Assembly (NCBI GenBank): GCA_029948255.1
Contig: JALIZF010001038.1
Coordinates: 1-64,000 of the forward strand
DNA from: Telmatactis stephensoni
Taxonomy: Eukaryota > Cnidaria > Anthozoa > Actiniaria > Isophelliidae
Direction of reading: 5' to 3'
Length of the DNA stretch: 64,000 nt
Made by a program: the position numbers and the translations under genes
Part shown: piece by piece, positions 11,961-26,973 of the stretch
Layout: the number at the start of each line of letters is the position of its first letter
Numbering within the stretch: the stretch's first letter is position 1
Notes under the pieces: model-generated
What the model was told of the DNA's origin: nothing
What the model saw: only the letters and a program-made list of their open reading frames with translations
Databases searched by the model: none

Positions 11961-12601
11961 TATGGTGAGCACAGTTCACAGGCTATAGTCTTAGACTTGC
12001 GTGATACAAACTGCGGCTGCGTAGGAGATTAGGGCTGAGTTCGTCATGGGGACGAGTTTCACATGATTTTCGGGAAAGACGTTTACTGTGACACCAGGAC
12101 AAGAATTCATTTAAATTTGCAATTGTCTATCTACCTGGACAATGTCAACGACATTAAGGTCTTTTGGTTCGTAGCTGAAACTGCATGGTTCCGTGACGAA
12201 AACTGAGCCCGAGGCAACATCTCCTGCGTACTGAATACAATTAACTAACCTGTGAAGGTTTTGCTCGACCAGAAGCTGCAGCTATGAATTCTTTCTCTGC
12301 AGCAAATGCTTCTTTTGCGAGGTTAGCCTACAAGAATGACCAATGACGTTACTGATGATTATGCTGACGTCAGTGATGTTTTACGACTTGCAACATTGCG
12401 TTACGCGTTGATAATTATGAGAGTGATGACGTCATTAGTGCCGATCCATTAAATTATAATTAATTGTGATCGTTGTAGCAACAGCATGAAATAAGTACTC
12501 TTAAAAATTGGTTCCAGCAACCTCGTTCCCAGGGCCTTTTCGAAACGGTTGTGGGTTCCAGTTGAGAAAGGTATGATCCTACCTGGAACTCAGGGTTTTT
12601 T

Positions 12602-12655
12602 TGCTTGTTTGTTTGTTTGTTTGTTTGTTTGTTTGTTTGTTTGTTTGTTTGTTTG
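12602..12655 (+). repeat. (GTTT)n microsatellite
   Basis: About 13 uninterrupted GTTT units. Confidence 0.9.
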
Positions 12656-14904
12656 TATTTTTTTTGTATAGCTATTAGGATTCAATTCATTAAATATCAT
12701 TACTACATATTACTCAACCACGCTGCAATGTGTAATAATGGCTCTGCAGTGCTCAGTATTCTCGTTTTAATTAAAGTCTGAGCAGCTCTGGGTACAAGAA
12801 AGTGGGCCTTATATAGCACATATTGAATAGGGGCATGACAAACATTACAATTTCCATATTTGGAAAAGATATTTGTGACCTGCGTTTTATTCAATTTTTA
12901 GTTACTGCTTTTTAGCCCCACCATGTTTTTGCCCGTTTGTTTGTTATATTGTTGTTGTTTTTATTTTTTATTTTGCTAGTTTTGTTTTGTGATGGATATG
13001 CTTTGACATATTTATATAAATGAGGATTTTGTAGATAAGAAGAGTCAAATAAGAACCAAATTTACATAACAAATCAATCATAACCGTCATGCAAGTTTGG
13101 TAAGACATTAATCTGGAAGAATTCAAATTTATAGAATATTCTAGATTGAAACGCAAATAAACACTGCAAATTATCCAACTATTTTGATAACCCTTCCTTA
13201 TAGCTTTCCTCGTGAACATGTATATTTGTACCATTCTCTATATCTATTATTCAAACCCACAAATGCAGTCTAACTTTACTTCCAATACTATTTTTCCGTG
13301 ACACTTGAATGAATAAGTACATTTTCAGTTTCCCTCATTAACAATAGTTATTACCAAGCTAGAGAATATTCACATTACAAGACTATATTTATTTGTTTCA
13401 AAAGTTTGGGTCAAACTTTCTTTCATCATTTCTCAATATCAATTATATTCACAATTATATTTGCAGACCAATATTCAAAAGCACTATTATTTTGATGTTG
13501 ATGTTCTCATTTTTACAAGTGTTGACTTGTGTTTTTTTGAAATCAACTTACGTTTTCTATGAAATCGACATACTAGTAATTTTTTGAAATTTGGAATGTT
13601 AAAAAGATGGATTGAAATCATCGTTACCATGGACTCATAAGGGCCTTGTGAGTTTCTGTTGTTACTAGAATGAATATGGAAGTACGCCCTGAAATCCTTA
13701 TCAATATTTAAAGTCCTTCGTCGAAACATTCATAACAATGCAATATCCTTTACAAAAATTAACTTTTAAAAGTCAAGTTTCCTAAAATCTCTCCGGCGAA
13801 ATAAGCAATCTTTTATAACCGCAGTGTTCGTTTTTGGAAGTTTGGCAATAATACTTCTGTATTGACATACCTCAATTTTGACATCGCCGCCAACTTTGTC
13901 AGAAACCTTTACAAAGGCATCAACTTTCTTCATAACCTAGATTTGCAATATTGCATAAAAAATGTTAATAACACTGTTTAACAGTGCAGGAAGAAGCAAA
14001 GACGGTCAAAATTTCTTCAAATAAATTTCCTTCCAGCCGATAAACTTGCCTCATCGTAGCCTTGGACCATTCCTATAAATTAAAATTATGAAATGAAAAT
14101 ATTGGACAAATTTGCTATTTTAAAGTTAAAAGATTTAGTTTTAGTGTTCGTAAATTACCTGCCATTTTAGAAAAGTATAAACGCTGCCGGCTCCTTCGTA
14201 TTTAACTATATGAAATGTAAACTACTTCTTCAACTTATCGACAGTGAATGTATGGATACCTAAGTGTTTTATACTGTGACGTAGTAATGATTTTTTCCCA
14301 TCAAGTTATAGGAAGCAGTTGATGCGCGGCGGGGCATTTCCATGGGAAACTGAATAAAATGCATGTTGATTGGTTCTGGCAAGGTCAATGCTGGGTTAAC
14401 TGTACTTATTTATCACTGCAGTAACTCAGCCAATCACTGATGCATGGGAATCAACTTAGAAAATATATGAAAATAAGTTCTGTGTGAGTTTGGCCTGATA
14501 AATATGCATTTTAATACGTTTGGGCTTAGTTTAGTTTTGTTTCTAATATATACCTTAAAAATAAATGAAGAATAGATCAGTGCTTTGCTTATCTTAGCAT
14601 GGATCGATGGCAAAAAAGGAGGGAAGAAAAAAAACAAGAAAAAAACAAGAAAAATCAGAGAAAAAATAACTTAAGAAGTCAATCACAACAGAAAGAAAGA
14701 CAGAGACAAGCGGATGCACACATAACGGTTTCAAGTCAAGGTTAAGCTTCCTTGACAACTGTATTGAAAGCTTCAAGTCCAACCTCGTTTTGAGGCGTAA
14801 CATGACTTGATAACCAACTTTTCATAAGCTGTTTACCTGTGGTAATTTGTAACGGAGTAGACTGGTAAGGATACGACCGCATGGCATGACGGGAAGCGAG
14901 ACAT

Positions 14905-14965
14905 GTAAACCCATGACGTCACACGTCCTTTCCTCTTTGTGATTCTAAAGAACACGTCAGTAATA
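14905..14965 (+). promoter_or_regulatory. Proximal upstream region of SEC61B with three ACGT-core motifs
   Basis: Within 60 bp of the start codon lie TGACGTCA (14914-14921), CACGTCC just after it, and CACGTCA (about 14953-14959). ACGT cores are recognised by CREB/ATF and XBP1-type bZIP factors, and SEC61B is a known unfolded-protein-response target in other animals. No TATA box is evident. The transcription start is not determined; the regulatory role is inference. Confidence 0.35.
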
Positions 14966-17685
<2,720 letters not shown>

Positions 17686-17890
17686 GCTGACTTCTTTTTA
17701 AACTAAATTACTCTACAAGACACAATTGCAAATCTACCATTGCTGCTTCAGCAGTTGCTTGAGCAATTTGTAGTTTTCAGTCAATACTCAGACAACTTTA
17801 CAGACCAACAAGCATTTTTGTACCATTTCTGACGTTCAACAGCTCAACGGACATTTTACCTGAACAATGTGAATGTAATAGTAAATATCA

Positions 17891-17896
17891 AATAAA
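17891..17896 (+). terminator. Polyadenylation signal of SEC61B
   Basis: An AATAAA hexamer lies 206 bp after the SEC61B stop codon in AT-rich sequence, giving a normal short 3' UTR. Confidence 0.6.
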
Positions 17897-18057
17897 ATAT
17901 ACTATTGTAAATTGTTATATAAGTAGCTGTTAATGAAAACTGATACGTTTGTAATTCATAAACGTTTTGTTTGGAAGAAGTCAATTTGGTTGGTTTCCTG
18001 TAAAAGTGGGACGGTCAAAGTTTTTAAAATACACTCATGTTCAAATTTAAGGCGTTA

Positions 18058-18551
18058 AGGCGCTGTTACACTGTGCAATTTTCTCAGCAACTTGTCTCGC
18101 AACGGCGTTGCGAAACAAGCTGCAGAGAAAATTATGGCGCTGTTACACTGAGCAACTTGTCTCGCAACGGCGTTGCGAAACAAGCTGCAGAGAAAATTAT
18201 GGCGCTGTTACACTGTGCAATTTTCCCCAGCAACTTGCAATATTTTTGGATGGCAAGCTGGGAGCGAGATTCAAGATGGCTCCTCAGAGCGAAATGAGAA
18301 ATTGCGCATGCACTCGTAGAAAACGTGCCTCAAAAATTGCGAAGAAAGTTGCTGGAGGGGTGATGCAGTGGCAATGCAAGTTGCTGCAATGCGTTGTGAA
18401 AAGTAGACCTGAGTTCTACTTCATGCAACGCTGCGCGCAACAAAAAACATTGCGAGACACCCCTGTTACACTATGGCAATTCCCAGCAACTTGTTTCGCA
18501 ATGCTGTTGCGAGACAAGTTGCTGAGAAAATTGCACAGTGTAACAGCGCCT
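18058..18551. mobile_element. PIF/Harbinger-like MITE with tandemly expanded left end
   Basis: The ends read AGGCGCTGTTACACTGTGCA and its inverse, flanked by TTA (18055-18057 and 18552-18554). The left end is reiterated: the GGCGCTGTTACACTG start recurs near 18059, 18139 and 18200, with GCAACTTGTCTCGCAACGGC between the first copies. No transposase. A related, partly degraded copy lies in CASD1 around 59520-59767. Confidence 0.7.
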
Positions 18552-19027
18552 TTATTTGGTTGTTGGCAATCGGATGAAAGCTGTTGATACACGCTGCAAT
18601 TTCTTCTCGCGCTGACAATGTTCTGTTGCGAGAGCGAAATTGCCGAGTTTATCATGTCTGTGCAGCAACGCCTGCAACGATAAATTTCTTGCAGAAAATT
18701 GAAAAGTGTGACTTTTGCTCTGCAACATTGAATATTGCACGCCTCTATATTACAACTAAGATGGCTAGTACATGGCATTCTACCGCGTTTCGACTTCCTT
18801 CCATTCTGTGTAGTTTTAATTGCCCTACCGTCAAACGCAGCACTAATTGAGCTAGTGGGTTAAGAGCTCGCCGTCGGAGACAAGCTCCGCGTGACGCTGT
18901 TACTGCTTAACATTTTACGCCTATTCAGCGTAACAACGGTCCTTTCGTTCATTCCAGCCTTTATCCCATGTGAAATCAAGGGGAGTAACCTTTGCCCAAC
19001 ATTGAATTTGAAGATCATTTCAATAGT

Positions 19028-19226
19028 CACACGGGAAACGACAGAAAGGAACACGTGACCTGCTTTTTTTACGCGTCTAGCATTGTCGTTTTAACGCGGT
19101 GAGTCAGTTCGCGTTTGACGTAAACGCGAAAAGTTACGCTGACGCATAAGCGCCAAAGGTTCAACGCCAGGCACAAATAAAGCAGGTCACGTGATCCTCT
19201 TTGCCGTTTCCCGTTTACGTGAACCT
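19028..19226. mobile_element. MITE of the AGGATCACGTGACC family, copy 1
   Basis: Inverted ends contain CGGGAAACGACAGAAAGGA...CACGTGACCTGC and GCAGGTCACGTGATCCTCTT...CCGTTTCCCG. A related copy lies at 29842-30331 and a fragment at about 19597-19750. Exact ends are uncertain. Confidence 0.5.
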
Positions 19227-19596
19227 TATAAGTTCTCTTAGTAAAATGATCGGTGGTGGGTCACCGTGTTTAGGGTTTCCAGTAAAAACATTGCTGTTTG
19301 CAGTACTGTCCCGCTAGTCTTCTTGTCTCGAGTTACCGCACTGAAAATGGTTGGCTTGGTATCATAGGTGCTCATGTTCTCGTGGGTTTTGTCACTTATT
19401 CATTTATACATGGCTAGATGCAGTCTTTACCATTCACTGCTAAGGGGAATGAAAAACGGAGTTTTGGAAAGGTGTCCATAAGTGGAACTGTCTGCCTACA
19501 AGAACGTGAGGAGTCAGTCGGCTGTAATATGGTCTAATATTTGGGTGGTGTTCTGAGAAGTTAGGTTGCCTTCCCTAAGCGCTTTTACTTGGTTGG

Positions 19597-19750
19597 ACGG
19601 GAGACGGCAGAGGATCCCTCACGCGACCCTCTGCGCGTCTGGCGTTGCGGTTGGTTCTGGTGAAAAGGCACTTTTCTACTTTTGCATTAAAACGCCAAGT
19701 GCTCAATGCCAGGGGCGAAAACAGGTCACGTGATCCTTTCTGCTGTCTCA
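19597..19750. mobile_element. MITE of the AGGATCACGTGACC family, copy 2 (degraded)
   Basis: GACGGGAGACGGCAGAGGATC at the left and GGTCACGTGATCCTTTCTGC at the right match the neighbouring copy, with internal TTCGCGTC/ACGCC-type words. Diverged. Confidence 0.45.
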
Positions 19751-19930
19751 ACTAGTCTTGTGTACACTCGGTTAAAAGAATTTTGATGTACACATTGCAC
19801 ACCAGGGCTAAAATTGTTTTCTAGTTGAGATTAAATCCTAGGTTGATACTTCACTAAGTCTTCTAGCCCGGGTCTTCTAGCAACTTTTAAGTGACAAAAA
19901 AATAATCCACACTGTAATAAAATTTAAGGT

Positions 19931-19936
19931 TTTATT
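19931..19936 (-). terminator. Candidate polyadenylation signal of the BAHD1-type gene
   Basis: TTTATT on the plus strand is AATAAA on the minus strand, about 1.26 kb after the BAHD1 stop. The sequence 19940-21199 has no ORF and is AT-rich, as expected of a long 3' UTR. Nearer hexamers were not excluded. Confidence 0.35.
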
Positions 19937-21199
19937 GAGAATACCCACTCCTTATAAACAATGTACACCTAGAAAGTAGAAAATGTACAACCAATTGTTT
20001 CCTAAAAACTGCAAAGGAAAAGTACTTTCCCATTTCATTCATTAACTCATATTTTTATTCACAAAAACAAACTTTCTCTCTAAAACGATTATTTAAGTAT
20101 TTTATATCTGTTACTCTAAGGGATACACGATAAAAATAGGGACGTAAGACGTGAAATTTGTCCACAAAAAATATTTTCGTTATCTAAATTGAATCATAGA
20201 CCCAGCTGAGTTGTCCACTTTGGTCTTGTCAAAGCCGTATCAGAGGCCAGGATCACCAAGATATACCGCCATCTTAGCAAAACGAGTTTTGACGAAAATT
20301 TTTAATCTAAATTGATGATACTTTGGAAACAAATTTTATGTTTCTAGTAAATGTTTTTTTCTAGACGGAAACAAGGAAATTAAATTAGACATAACCGTCA
20401 AATTATTTAACTATATTTTATATAATTTTGGTCTAGAAAATTACGCCAAGAAAAGCGACAGTACGCAATAAACCACAGTATAACTGTCGCAAAACATAGA
20501 AAATTTAGTCTTAACACTAAGCATTTTTACCGTAACACAGCAGAAACTGGAACCATTTTTAGTTGGTCTATTTTACAGTAAATTGTCGTCTCGTATCTAA
20601 AAATGAAAGGCCATTGTTCAATTTCAAGCACTTCCACTTCAGAGTCGGTTAAGTAGAACAGAAGTTGCTAATGCTCGCATACTTCACATTTGTAAATCAA
20701 GCACGTATTTTTACTTTCACAACCTAAATGCACTTTGTCACAGATTACTGGCCACAAAAGTCAAACACGGAACAGTTAGTATTTTCCCGTTCCAAAGGAA
20801 ACAGTGGTACTCATAATTACGTCTAGAAAAACAATGGCCTTTGCTCACTTGAAACAGTGAAAAACTCACCAAGTAAAACCACTGTATCATGAACTACCTG
20901 AATAAACTGAACATGATATAGAAATTTAACTTTTAAGTCCAAAATAACTTGACCTTATTACGTATAATGCTAGCTTAGCAGAGTGAATTTACAGAACCTG
21001 TGAAACAAGTGATCTAGATAAAAAGACTCAAAAGAAGAAAATAGAAATAAATTCTGGTGGTGTCTATTGGTGTACTAACTACAACGCTGTGTTCTAGCAA
21101 TGAGTGACTAACATTAATTTTGGTCTCAATTTTGTTAGAGCACAGCTTTGAACTGCTTCACAGGTTATGCACAACCAATATAATAATGTGGACAGATAT

Positions 21200-24100
21200 T
21201 TAGGGATTCTTGATAATCTTGCCCATTCTGTGGTCATATACTTGGCGGCAAAAGAAGACAAGAGAGGGGTCAGTGTTAGAGGGAGGGACTGAGCCAGGTT
21301 TGGTCGATTCTCCAGGTGGAACAGGAGACAAAGGAACACTTCTCGACTCCTGGAATAGTCTGTTCCTTGCTCGATATCTACAATACAAGAAACAGAGTTA
21401 TTGCTGACCATGCATAATATAAAATAAATGCATGTACAGCATGCTGCCAGCTTATACCAAGGATCCTGTTGTTTCCTTGGGAAATCAAGAACATTGGAGA
21501 TATTACCCACTTTTGGGCCTTATCTGTAAATTAAATGACTACTTGGATGGGGAAAATAGAGCTGATATCTTTATGATAGACAACAGCACATACCTGCAGT
21601 ACTCAGGATAAGTCAAAACATAGCATTTATCAACAATACAAGCCACACTGTTATCATCTTTATGCCTTGATACCATCACTTCCATCTACAAGACATAACA
21701 TCACCAACAATCAGACAAAAAAAGTGTTATATAAAATGCTAAGGGTTATCAACCTCAGGGCTGTTTATACAGACCTCTCCATGAATATGTGGCATTCTTC
21801 CAACTTCTGTTTGCTCTGGTCTGTAGTACCAGAATACACTCATCATCATTTCCCCAGCATTTGGCCCTAAAACAGGAAAAAGGACCTCCATGTCAGGAAA
21901 TGTTTAGGACTGATTACATTGTCTGGTGGTGAACACACCTCTGTTTTGACATTGCAACTCAGTCACTTTTTTAAGAAGACCATGAATACATGTACTAGCT
22001 TACTCTTATTTATCATATGACATGTATTTGGCCCCACACATGCTCTTACAGCTCAAAGCTGAAAACTCTGACCACTGTCAATATACACTTATTTCAAAAA
22101 TTGTTGTCAAGGTTCAAAGCATCAAGCGCCAAGGCAAATAAGCTCAAAATGAATGCTGGTTTTGTGCTGCTAATAAAGTAAAGTAAAGTAAAGCGACAAT
22201 ATTTTACGTCAATAACTTGTGACAGTAATTTGAGTAACTGATAAACTTGAGGTCAACCGTGCGCTCATTTTACTCCCCTCTCTCCATCAGTGCTCCATTT
22301 TTTTAAGGGTGTTTAAAGCTACTTAAAGCTACACAGAAAGGAAAGAAGTTGAAACAAGGATGTGAGATCCAGGGATCGAACTCTGGACCTCTTGCACTGA
22401 AGGCCGTGCACTAACCAACTGTGTCATCCTTGCTTCTTAAATGAGTTTCATCATTTTAAAATATATGTACTTATTGACTGAGTGGGAGGAACGGCTTGAG
22501 GTGCATATAGAATTTTAAAAATGTACCTGAACTCACACCCATGTGTGCTTCCCAAACTATAAATAAAATTATCAAAAAGATCCATATGATAAAATGCTTA
22601 TTGACTGAGTTAGGTCAGGCTGGATGGGAAAATATTTGGCTCTCGTTCATTCTATATGGACCTCAAGCAATTCCTCCCACTCAGTCAATAAGTACATATA
22701 TTTTGAAATGATGAAACTCATGTGTGTATTACTGGTGGAACCTTTATATATAATTATAATGACCACCCTTGGGACATTAAAAGTGGCCATTTTATAGAGG
22801 TGGCCTCTTAACAGAGATTGACTGAGAATATTCACTGCATGTGGCTAAAGCAATCACAGTGTCCCTGAGTGAGTTCACTATTGTACAAAGTAGATCTGTG
22901 TTTCAAAGAAAATAGAAATTGACACTTCTGTTTGTGAACACAGATCTTCATACAACAACCAGAATGGCCTTAGAAAGTCAAATAAAAAGGACTTTGGGGG
23001 TTCATTAAGATTTTAAACTGGAAGGCTTCTGGCTATGACACCTACACAAGACCAAAGATATTTATAATCAGAAGCTGGTTTGAGTTTCTCAAGACAGTCA
23101 GGCAAAACCTAGAAAAGTTGTGTTCACAACCGGTCAATTTGTCTGGTGGCCAGCCCTTAATGAACCCATTGTATAATGCAATATTATAGGAAAGGATGAA
23201 TGGAAATTTGTAACACTGTATAAAAAGAGAGATAACTCACTTACATGTAAGTATTCTCTCTCTTTTCATACGATGTTACAAATTTTCATTCATCCCTTGT
23301 TGTATTTTTATACACCAAAAAAGCCCTAAATAGTCCACTCACTAGTCTCTGTCAATATTATAAGCACAAACAATTAAATAAATAAAAAACTGAAAATGAG
23401 TGCAAATTTTAAATATTACAGGTTTTACATAATTTATATTTTTTAACTGGTTCCTCCTTGTTGAAAGTCTCCTTTACTTCTTTGTTTGGGAAGAAAAGGA
23501 GATTCTGCCAACAGGAAGACTGGTCATTCTCAAAATTACAAAGACTGTTAAGTTAAGGTGTCCATGGCTAATTAATAGAGATTTCATGTACAGACTTTCT
23601 GTGAGCAAATATTTTGGACTTTGAAATGTGGCCACTTTACATGTATGAAGTGTGACAGCTTAATAGAGGGCTGTTAGAGGTCCCATACTACTGGAAATAT
23701 ATTAATTTTAAAGTTTTGCACTATCATAAACACAACAGAGCACACACAAAAATTATGAATGTAGCTTTGAAACAGCATGCTGATGACAAAATTCAGTTAA
23801 AATAGCAAATTCATTACAAATGCATTTAAATTTCTTCTTAAAATACTTCACTTTAAAAATTTGCAGATTAATTACTTCAATATCTACATATTTATGAGGC
23901 TGCAAATAATTAATCATTAGAAGTCTAGACATTTCAATATAGATTGACAGAAAGCTCAATGTATCCAGATGTTCTTTGTATTTTTAACACTACAGTAACA
24001 AGCTGACCATAGGGTAAAATTAAAACTTACAGTGAAAAAGAAATAATATTTTTATAAGAAAACTAACATACCATCATGTTCCTCCCAAAGACCAGAAACT

Positions 24101-26094
24101 CTGGCAACAAATGGCTGGTCTTTTCTTCTTGTGCCAGCTTTTAGAAGTACAGAGTCCCTAACATTGATGATTTCATCACCTCGCTGAATACCACTGTAGT
24201 AGTGACGTATCACAATCTTGTCATCCTAAAATTTACAAAAAATTAGGAACTGATATGGATCTGTAGTTTAGCCTAGTTTAGACATTGTACCTTTCATGTT
24301 CCGTTCTCAATTCAAAACCTAGTCAAACCCTATTATTCAGCTGGCTCTTGTGCTGGATGCATTGGTCATTCTAAATCAAACCACTAATTCCAAATTTGTT
24401 TCTAGCAGTTGAATTTACTATGACATTATCTCATTGCAACAATTTGGTATGGCACATGGCTATAATGGAGTATGAACTAGACCTTACTATAAAATAAATT
24501 TGGATTCTTTCTAGTGACAATCTGAATCTACAATAGCTTTTGACAACATTTTGACAATAAATCATAATTTTATTAATTATCTATTAGGTATTATCAATCA
24601 TTGTCATTTTAGCGAGTATAGGGATAACTTACATAACAGTAAGGTTTATCCAGTGGTTCTCCATGATACGTCCAGCCATTTGTTCTCTGTAAATTATACA
24701 ACATTCACAGAATCAATCATTGAGAAAATCCCTCAACACCCAGGTTGTGGTTCAAGTTGTCCAACAACATGACCACCAAGACCATTGCTATGGGTTACAA
24801 GATGTCAGTTCAAGGGATCTATATTCTCATTCAGGTTATAGGTTTTTACCTTGTGTTTTCTTGGCTCTCTTGATCGTTCAGCATGCAGCTTTTCTAATTG
24901 CATGTTCAAGTTCTTCAGATAAATATTTTTGATTGGATTACCTGCAGGTCTATGACGTCCCAGGCTAAAATTTGAAGTTGATGTAGCAGCAAAATTTATT
25001 TTTGGAATGCGCAGAGGTGTGAGGGTCAGAGATTCTTTGGAAAGTTTTGCTGACATATTTTCTTTGGACTTTTTATATTTTGCACGATGCACTAAAATAT
25101 CTCCTGCACTTTTGAGTTTATGTAAAGGTCCATCTTTGGACATCATTGCATTGAGCATTGCTTGGGCATTTAAACTGGCAGTGCGCTTACTCGATGCAGT
25201 CTTGCTTAATGTGTGTTCAATAGGTGGCCGAGCAGGTGGCCCAGGTGTGACTAAATGACTTTTGGTGAAAGGAATAGAACCTGATGAAGTATAAATTTGG
25301 CCTTTTATGGGAACAGATAAGACTCTGATATGCTTGATTGGTGTGGGTCGTGGAAGGTCAACCTGGATACAAGCATCTACCATTGTTTTATAGCAAGTAT
25401 CTGTAGTTGTGTCACATTCCATTTCAAGTTGTTGCTCCCTTTCAAACAGCATGTTATTTATGTCGAATTTCTTCCGGCCTCTTTTCACTCCCTCTGAAGT
25501 TGAATCTGCCTCCAGTTTACGCTTCTGTCCAAGCTTTGGGTCAAGTGAATTCCCATTGGTAAAGTGACATTCCTTAGAGTTTGTCCTAAATTTATTCTCT
25601 TTTGGAAATTCCAGTTCTCTTTTAAACTGACCATCAGATGTGGATGATATTTGAGATATGTATTCATCATTAGTTTCAAACAAGTCATCATCTTCATCAT
25701 CATCATCATCATCATCCAATATTGTATTTCCATTTCGAAATCCATCTTCAATTTCTCTTTCCAAGGAACTCTTCCTACGAGCAGAATGATGTATCTCATT
25801 CATAGAACGACCAGCTAGAGGACTAGATGGCTCAAAGAACAAATTAACCTTTGCAGCTGCATTGAGACTGGCCATTCTTGGTGTTCGTCTTCGTGCAAGA
25901 GAGTCCCCCTCTACCTCCACACTGGGCTTGTCTACAAACCCAGGTGTTGCTGCAAGTCGGCCTAACAATGAACTAGGCATTCTTGCTCTCCCTCTTCTTT
26001 TGGGCTCTTTATTTTCAGTAATTTCAATATCATAATTATTGCTGTTCTCTATCCTAGACCTGGAGTTCCTAGATTTCCTTTTGGTCATTTCCAT
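21200..26094 (-). CDS. BAHD1: BAHD1-type BAH-domain chromatin protein (6 coding exons, 604 aa)
   Basis: Minus-strand coding exons are 26094-24850, 24686-24633, 24225-24072, 21866-21775, 21685-21594 and 21377-21200. Every junction is GT/AG and the phases close to 604 aa. Residues 1-415 come from one large exon: basic and low-complexity, rich in Ser/Arg/Lys, with an acidic Asp/Glu run at about residues 127-137 and two ASLNAxAxxN motifs (75-79 and 306-310). The BAH domain follows, from about residue 434: [64 protein letters not shown]. The C terminus [20 protein letters not shown] is the family's conserved tail. In vertebrates BAHD1 promotes heterochromatin and gene silencing and its BAH domain reads H3K27me3. 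The open frame extends upstream through a TTG at 26103, but the first ATG is 26094. It is shorter than the vertebrate protein (about 780 aa), mainly in the N-terminal half. BAHCC1/TNRC18 is a less likely alternative because the C-terminal tail matches BAHD1. Confidence 0.9.
22165..22437 (-). repeat. tRNA-derived SINE, copy A, in BAHD1 intron 3
   Basis: Read on the minus strand it begins AGCAAGGATGACACAGTTGG TTAGTGC (A box), then GAGGTCCAGAGTTCGATCCCTGG (B box). A body follows, containing GGAGAGAGGGGAGTAAAATG and CTCAAGTTTATCAGTTACTC, and the copy ends in a short (CTTTA)n tail. The second copy, about 24 kb away, matches along its whole length. Confidence 0.75.
22441..22722. mobile_element. Inverted-repeat element in BAHD1 intron 3
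   Basis: Arms of about 72 bp begin ATGAGTTTCATCATTTTAAA and contain TGTACTTATTGACTGAGTGG; the right arm is the inverse with a few mismatches. It sits directly beside the SINE at 22165-22437. Confidence 0.65.
23188..23300. repeat. ~110-bp hairpin in BAHD1 intron 3
   Basis: GGATGAATGGAAATTTGTAAC and GTTACAAATTTTCATTCATCC close a hairpin whose stem continues with AAAAGAGAGA / TCTCTCTCTTTT around a TTACATGTAA centre. Confidence 0.7.
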
Positions 26095-26625
26095 GTTATC
26101 CAACTTATAATCTTGTATCTTTCTGTAAACTCTTGTATTAAGTGGTAATCCTTGAGTATTTTATCTCTGTCCTGACACTCAACATGATCAGATCTCCCTG
26201 TCATTCATTTGGTTAAAACATCATTATGGCTCTGTTGATACAAGCAAACATTTCTTTAGTTTGTGTAGAATTTTACTATTTGGGAAGGAAAAACAATTAT
26301 ACTGCAAGTGGGCGGGGAAAGGGGTATCACTATAGGTTTTGCTAATGCTAGCTTCTCCTTATTATATTAAAGAATTTGATTTGATTACAAAACTAATTTT
26401 GAAATGGGGTTTTGAAGATAATCTGATATTCTGTTATAAAGTAAAGACCACAGAGTTTGCCTATAGACAAGTTTCGCATTTCCAGGGGATAATTTTCATA
26501 TTATTATGCTATGAGATAAAATTGTACAATTATGTACCAAAGAAATTATAATTTTTGGCTTTTTAGACTAGAAACTAAATCAAAGAGACATTCAAGAAAT
26601 AACAGGAAAATAAAATATCGGCACT

Positions 26626-26973
26626 TTATTCCACTAGGACAATATCAGACATCTGTTCGATAGGACTATCAAAATTCAAAATCTGAAATCCCATCCTGTC
26701 CCATTGCAACGAAAAAAGGCGCGACATATTACGTCGATTTTCACGAAATCTAAATAGCGCACGACATTTACGATCATTCAGTCTCCACACTTCCTTCACA
26801 CCTGCTACCCTAGCAAATTCATAGTGAGTTCTTTCTTTCTCACACAGTGCAACCAACGAAGATGTTTTGATCGTTCTAAGAGAAGTACCTCGCAAGACAG
26901 CCCTGGCTAAATAGGAAAAGTGTACCCTTTGCCGAGCAGTTTGGATTGGGGCGTAGGAGGCCCTGTTACCACA
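26626..26973 (-). CDS. Unidentified minus-strand ORF ending in a stop that overlaps AATAAA
   Basis: The frame is open from a TGA just upstream of 26973 down to the stop at 26628-26626. It encodes a basic protein rich in Arg/Leu (for example FSYLARAVLRGTSLRTIKTS and KEVWRLNDRKCRALFRFREN). I do not recognise a family. The TAA stop lies inside AATAAA (26630-26625), so this could be a terminal exon with a very short 3' UTR. A possible upstream donor (CCAAG followed by gtaagt) is near 27223, but I found no convincing start exon. The ORF sits 530 bp upstream of the BAHD1 start on the same strand and could instead overlap its promoter or 5' UTR. Coding status is uncertain. Confidence 0.3.
   Translation of the reverse strand, partial: CGNRASYAPIQTARQRVHFSYLARAVLRGTSLRTIKTSSLVALCEKERTHYEFARVAGVKEVWRLNDRKCRALFRFRENRRNMSRLFSLQWDRMGFQILNFDSPIEQMSDIVLVE

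Larger units (their letters stand above)
9990..14900. other. Gene-free stretch upstream of SEC61B
   Basis: Contains the interrupted tRNA-like repeat and a (GTTT)n run. A short inverted pair CTTGGTGTATGCAACA / TGTTGCATACACCAAG (about 10890 and 11030) suggests another MITE. No credible exon seen; the 180-codon frame at 10931-11473 is atypical in composition and overlaps repeats. Confidence 0.4.

Noticed and set aside
18037..18850. Several overlapping ORFs of 60-160 aa on both strands
   Set aside because: They lie in or beside the TTA-flanked MITE and mirror its inverted repeats.
25485..25799. Met-rich minus-strand ORF and plus-strand ORF over the BAHD1 exon
   Set aside because: Alternate-frame shadows of the BAHD1 coding exon, driven by its CAT/GAT repeat encoding the acidic run.
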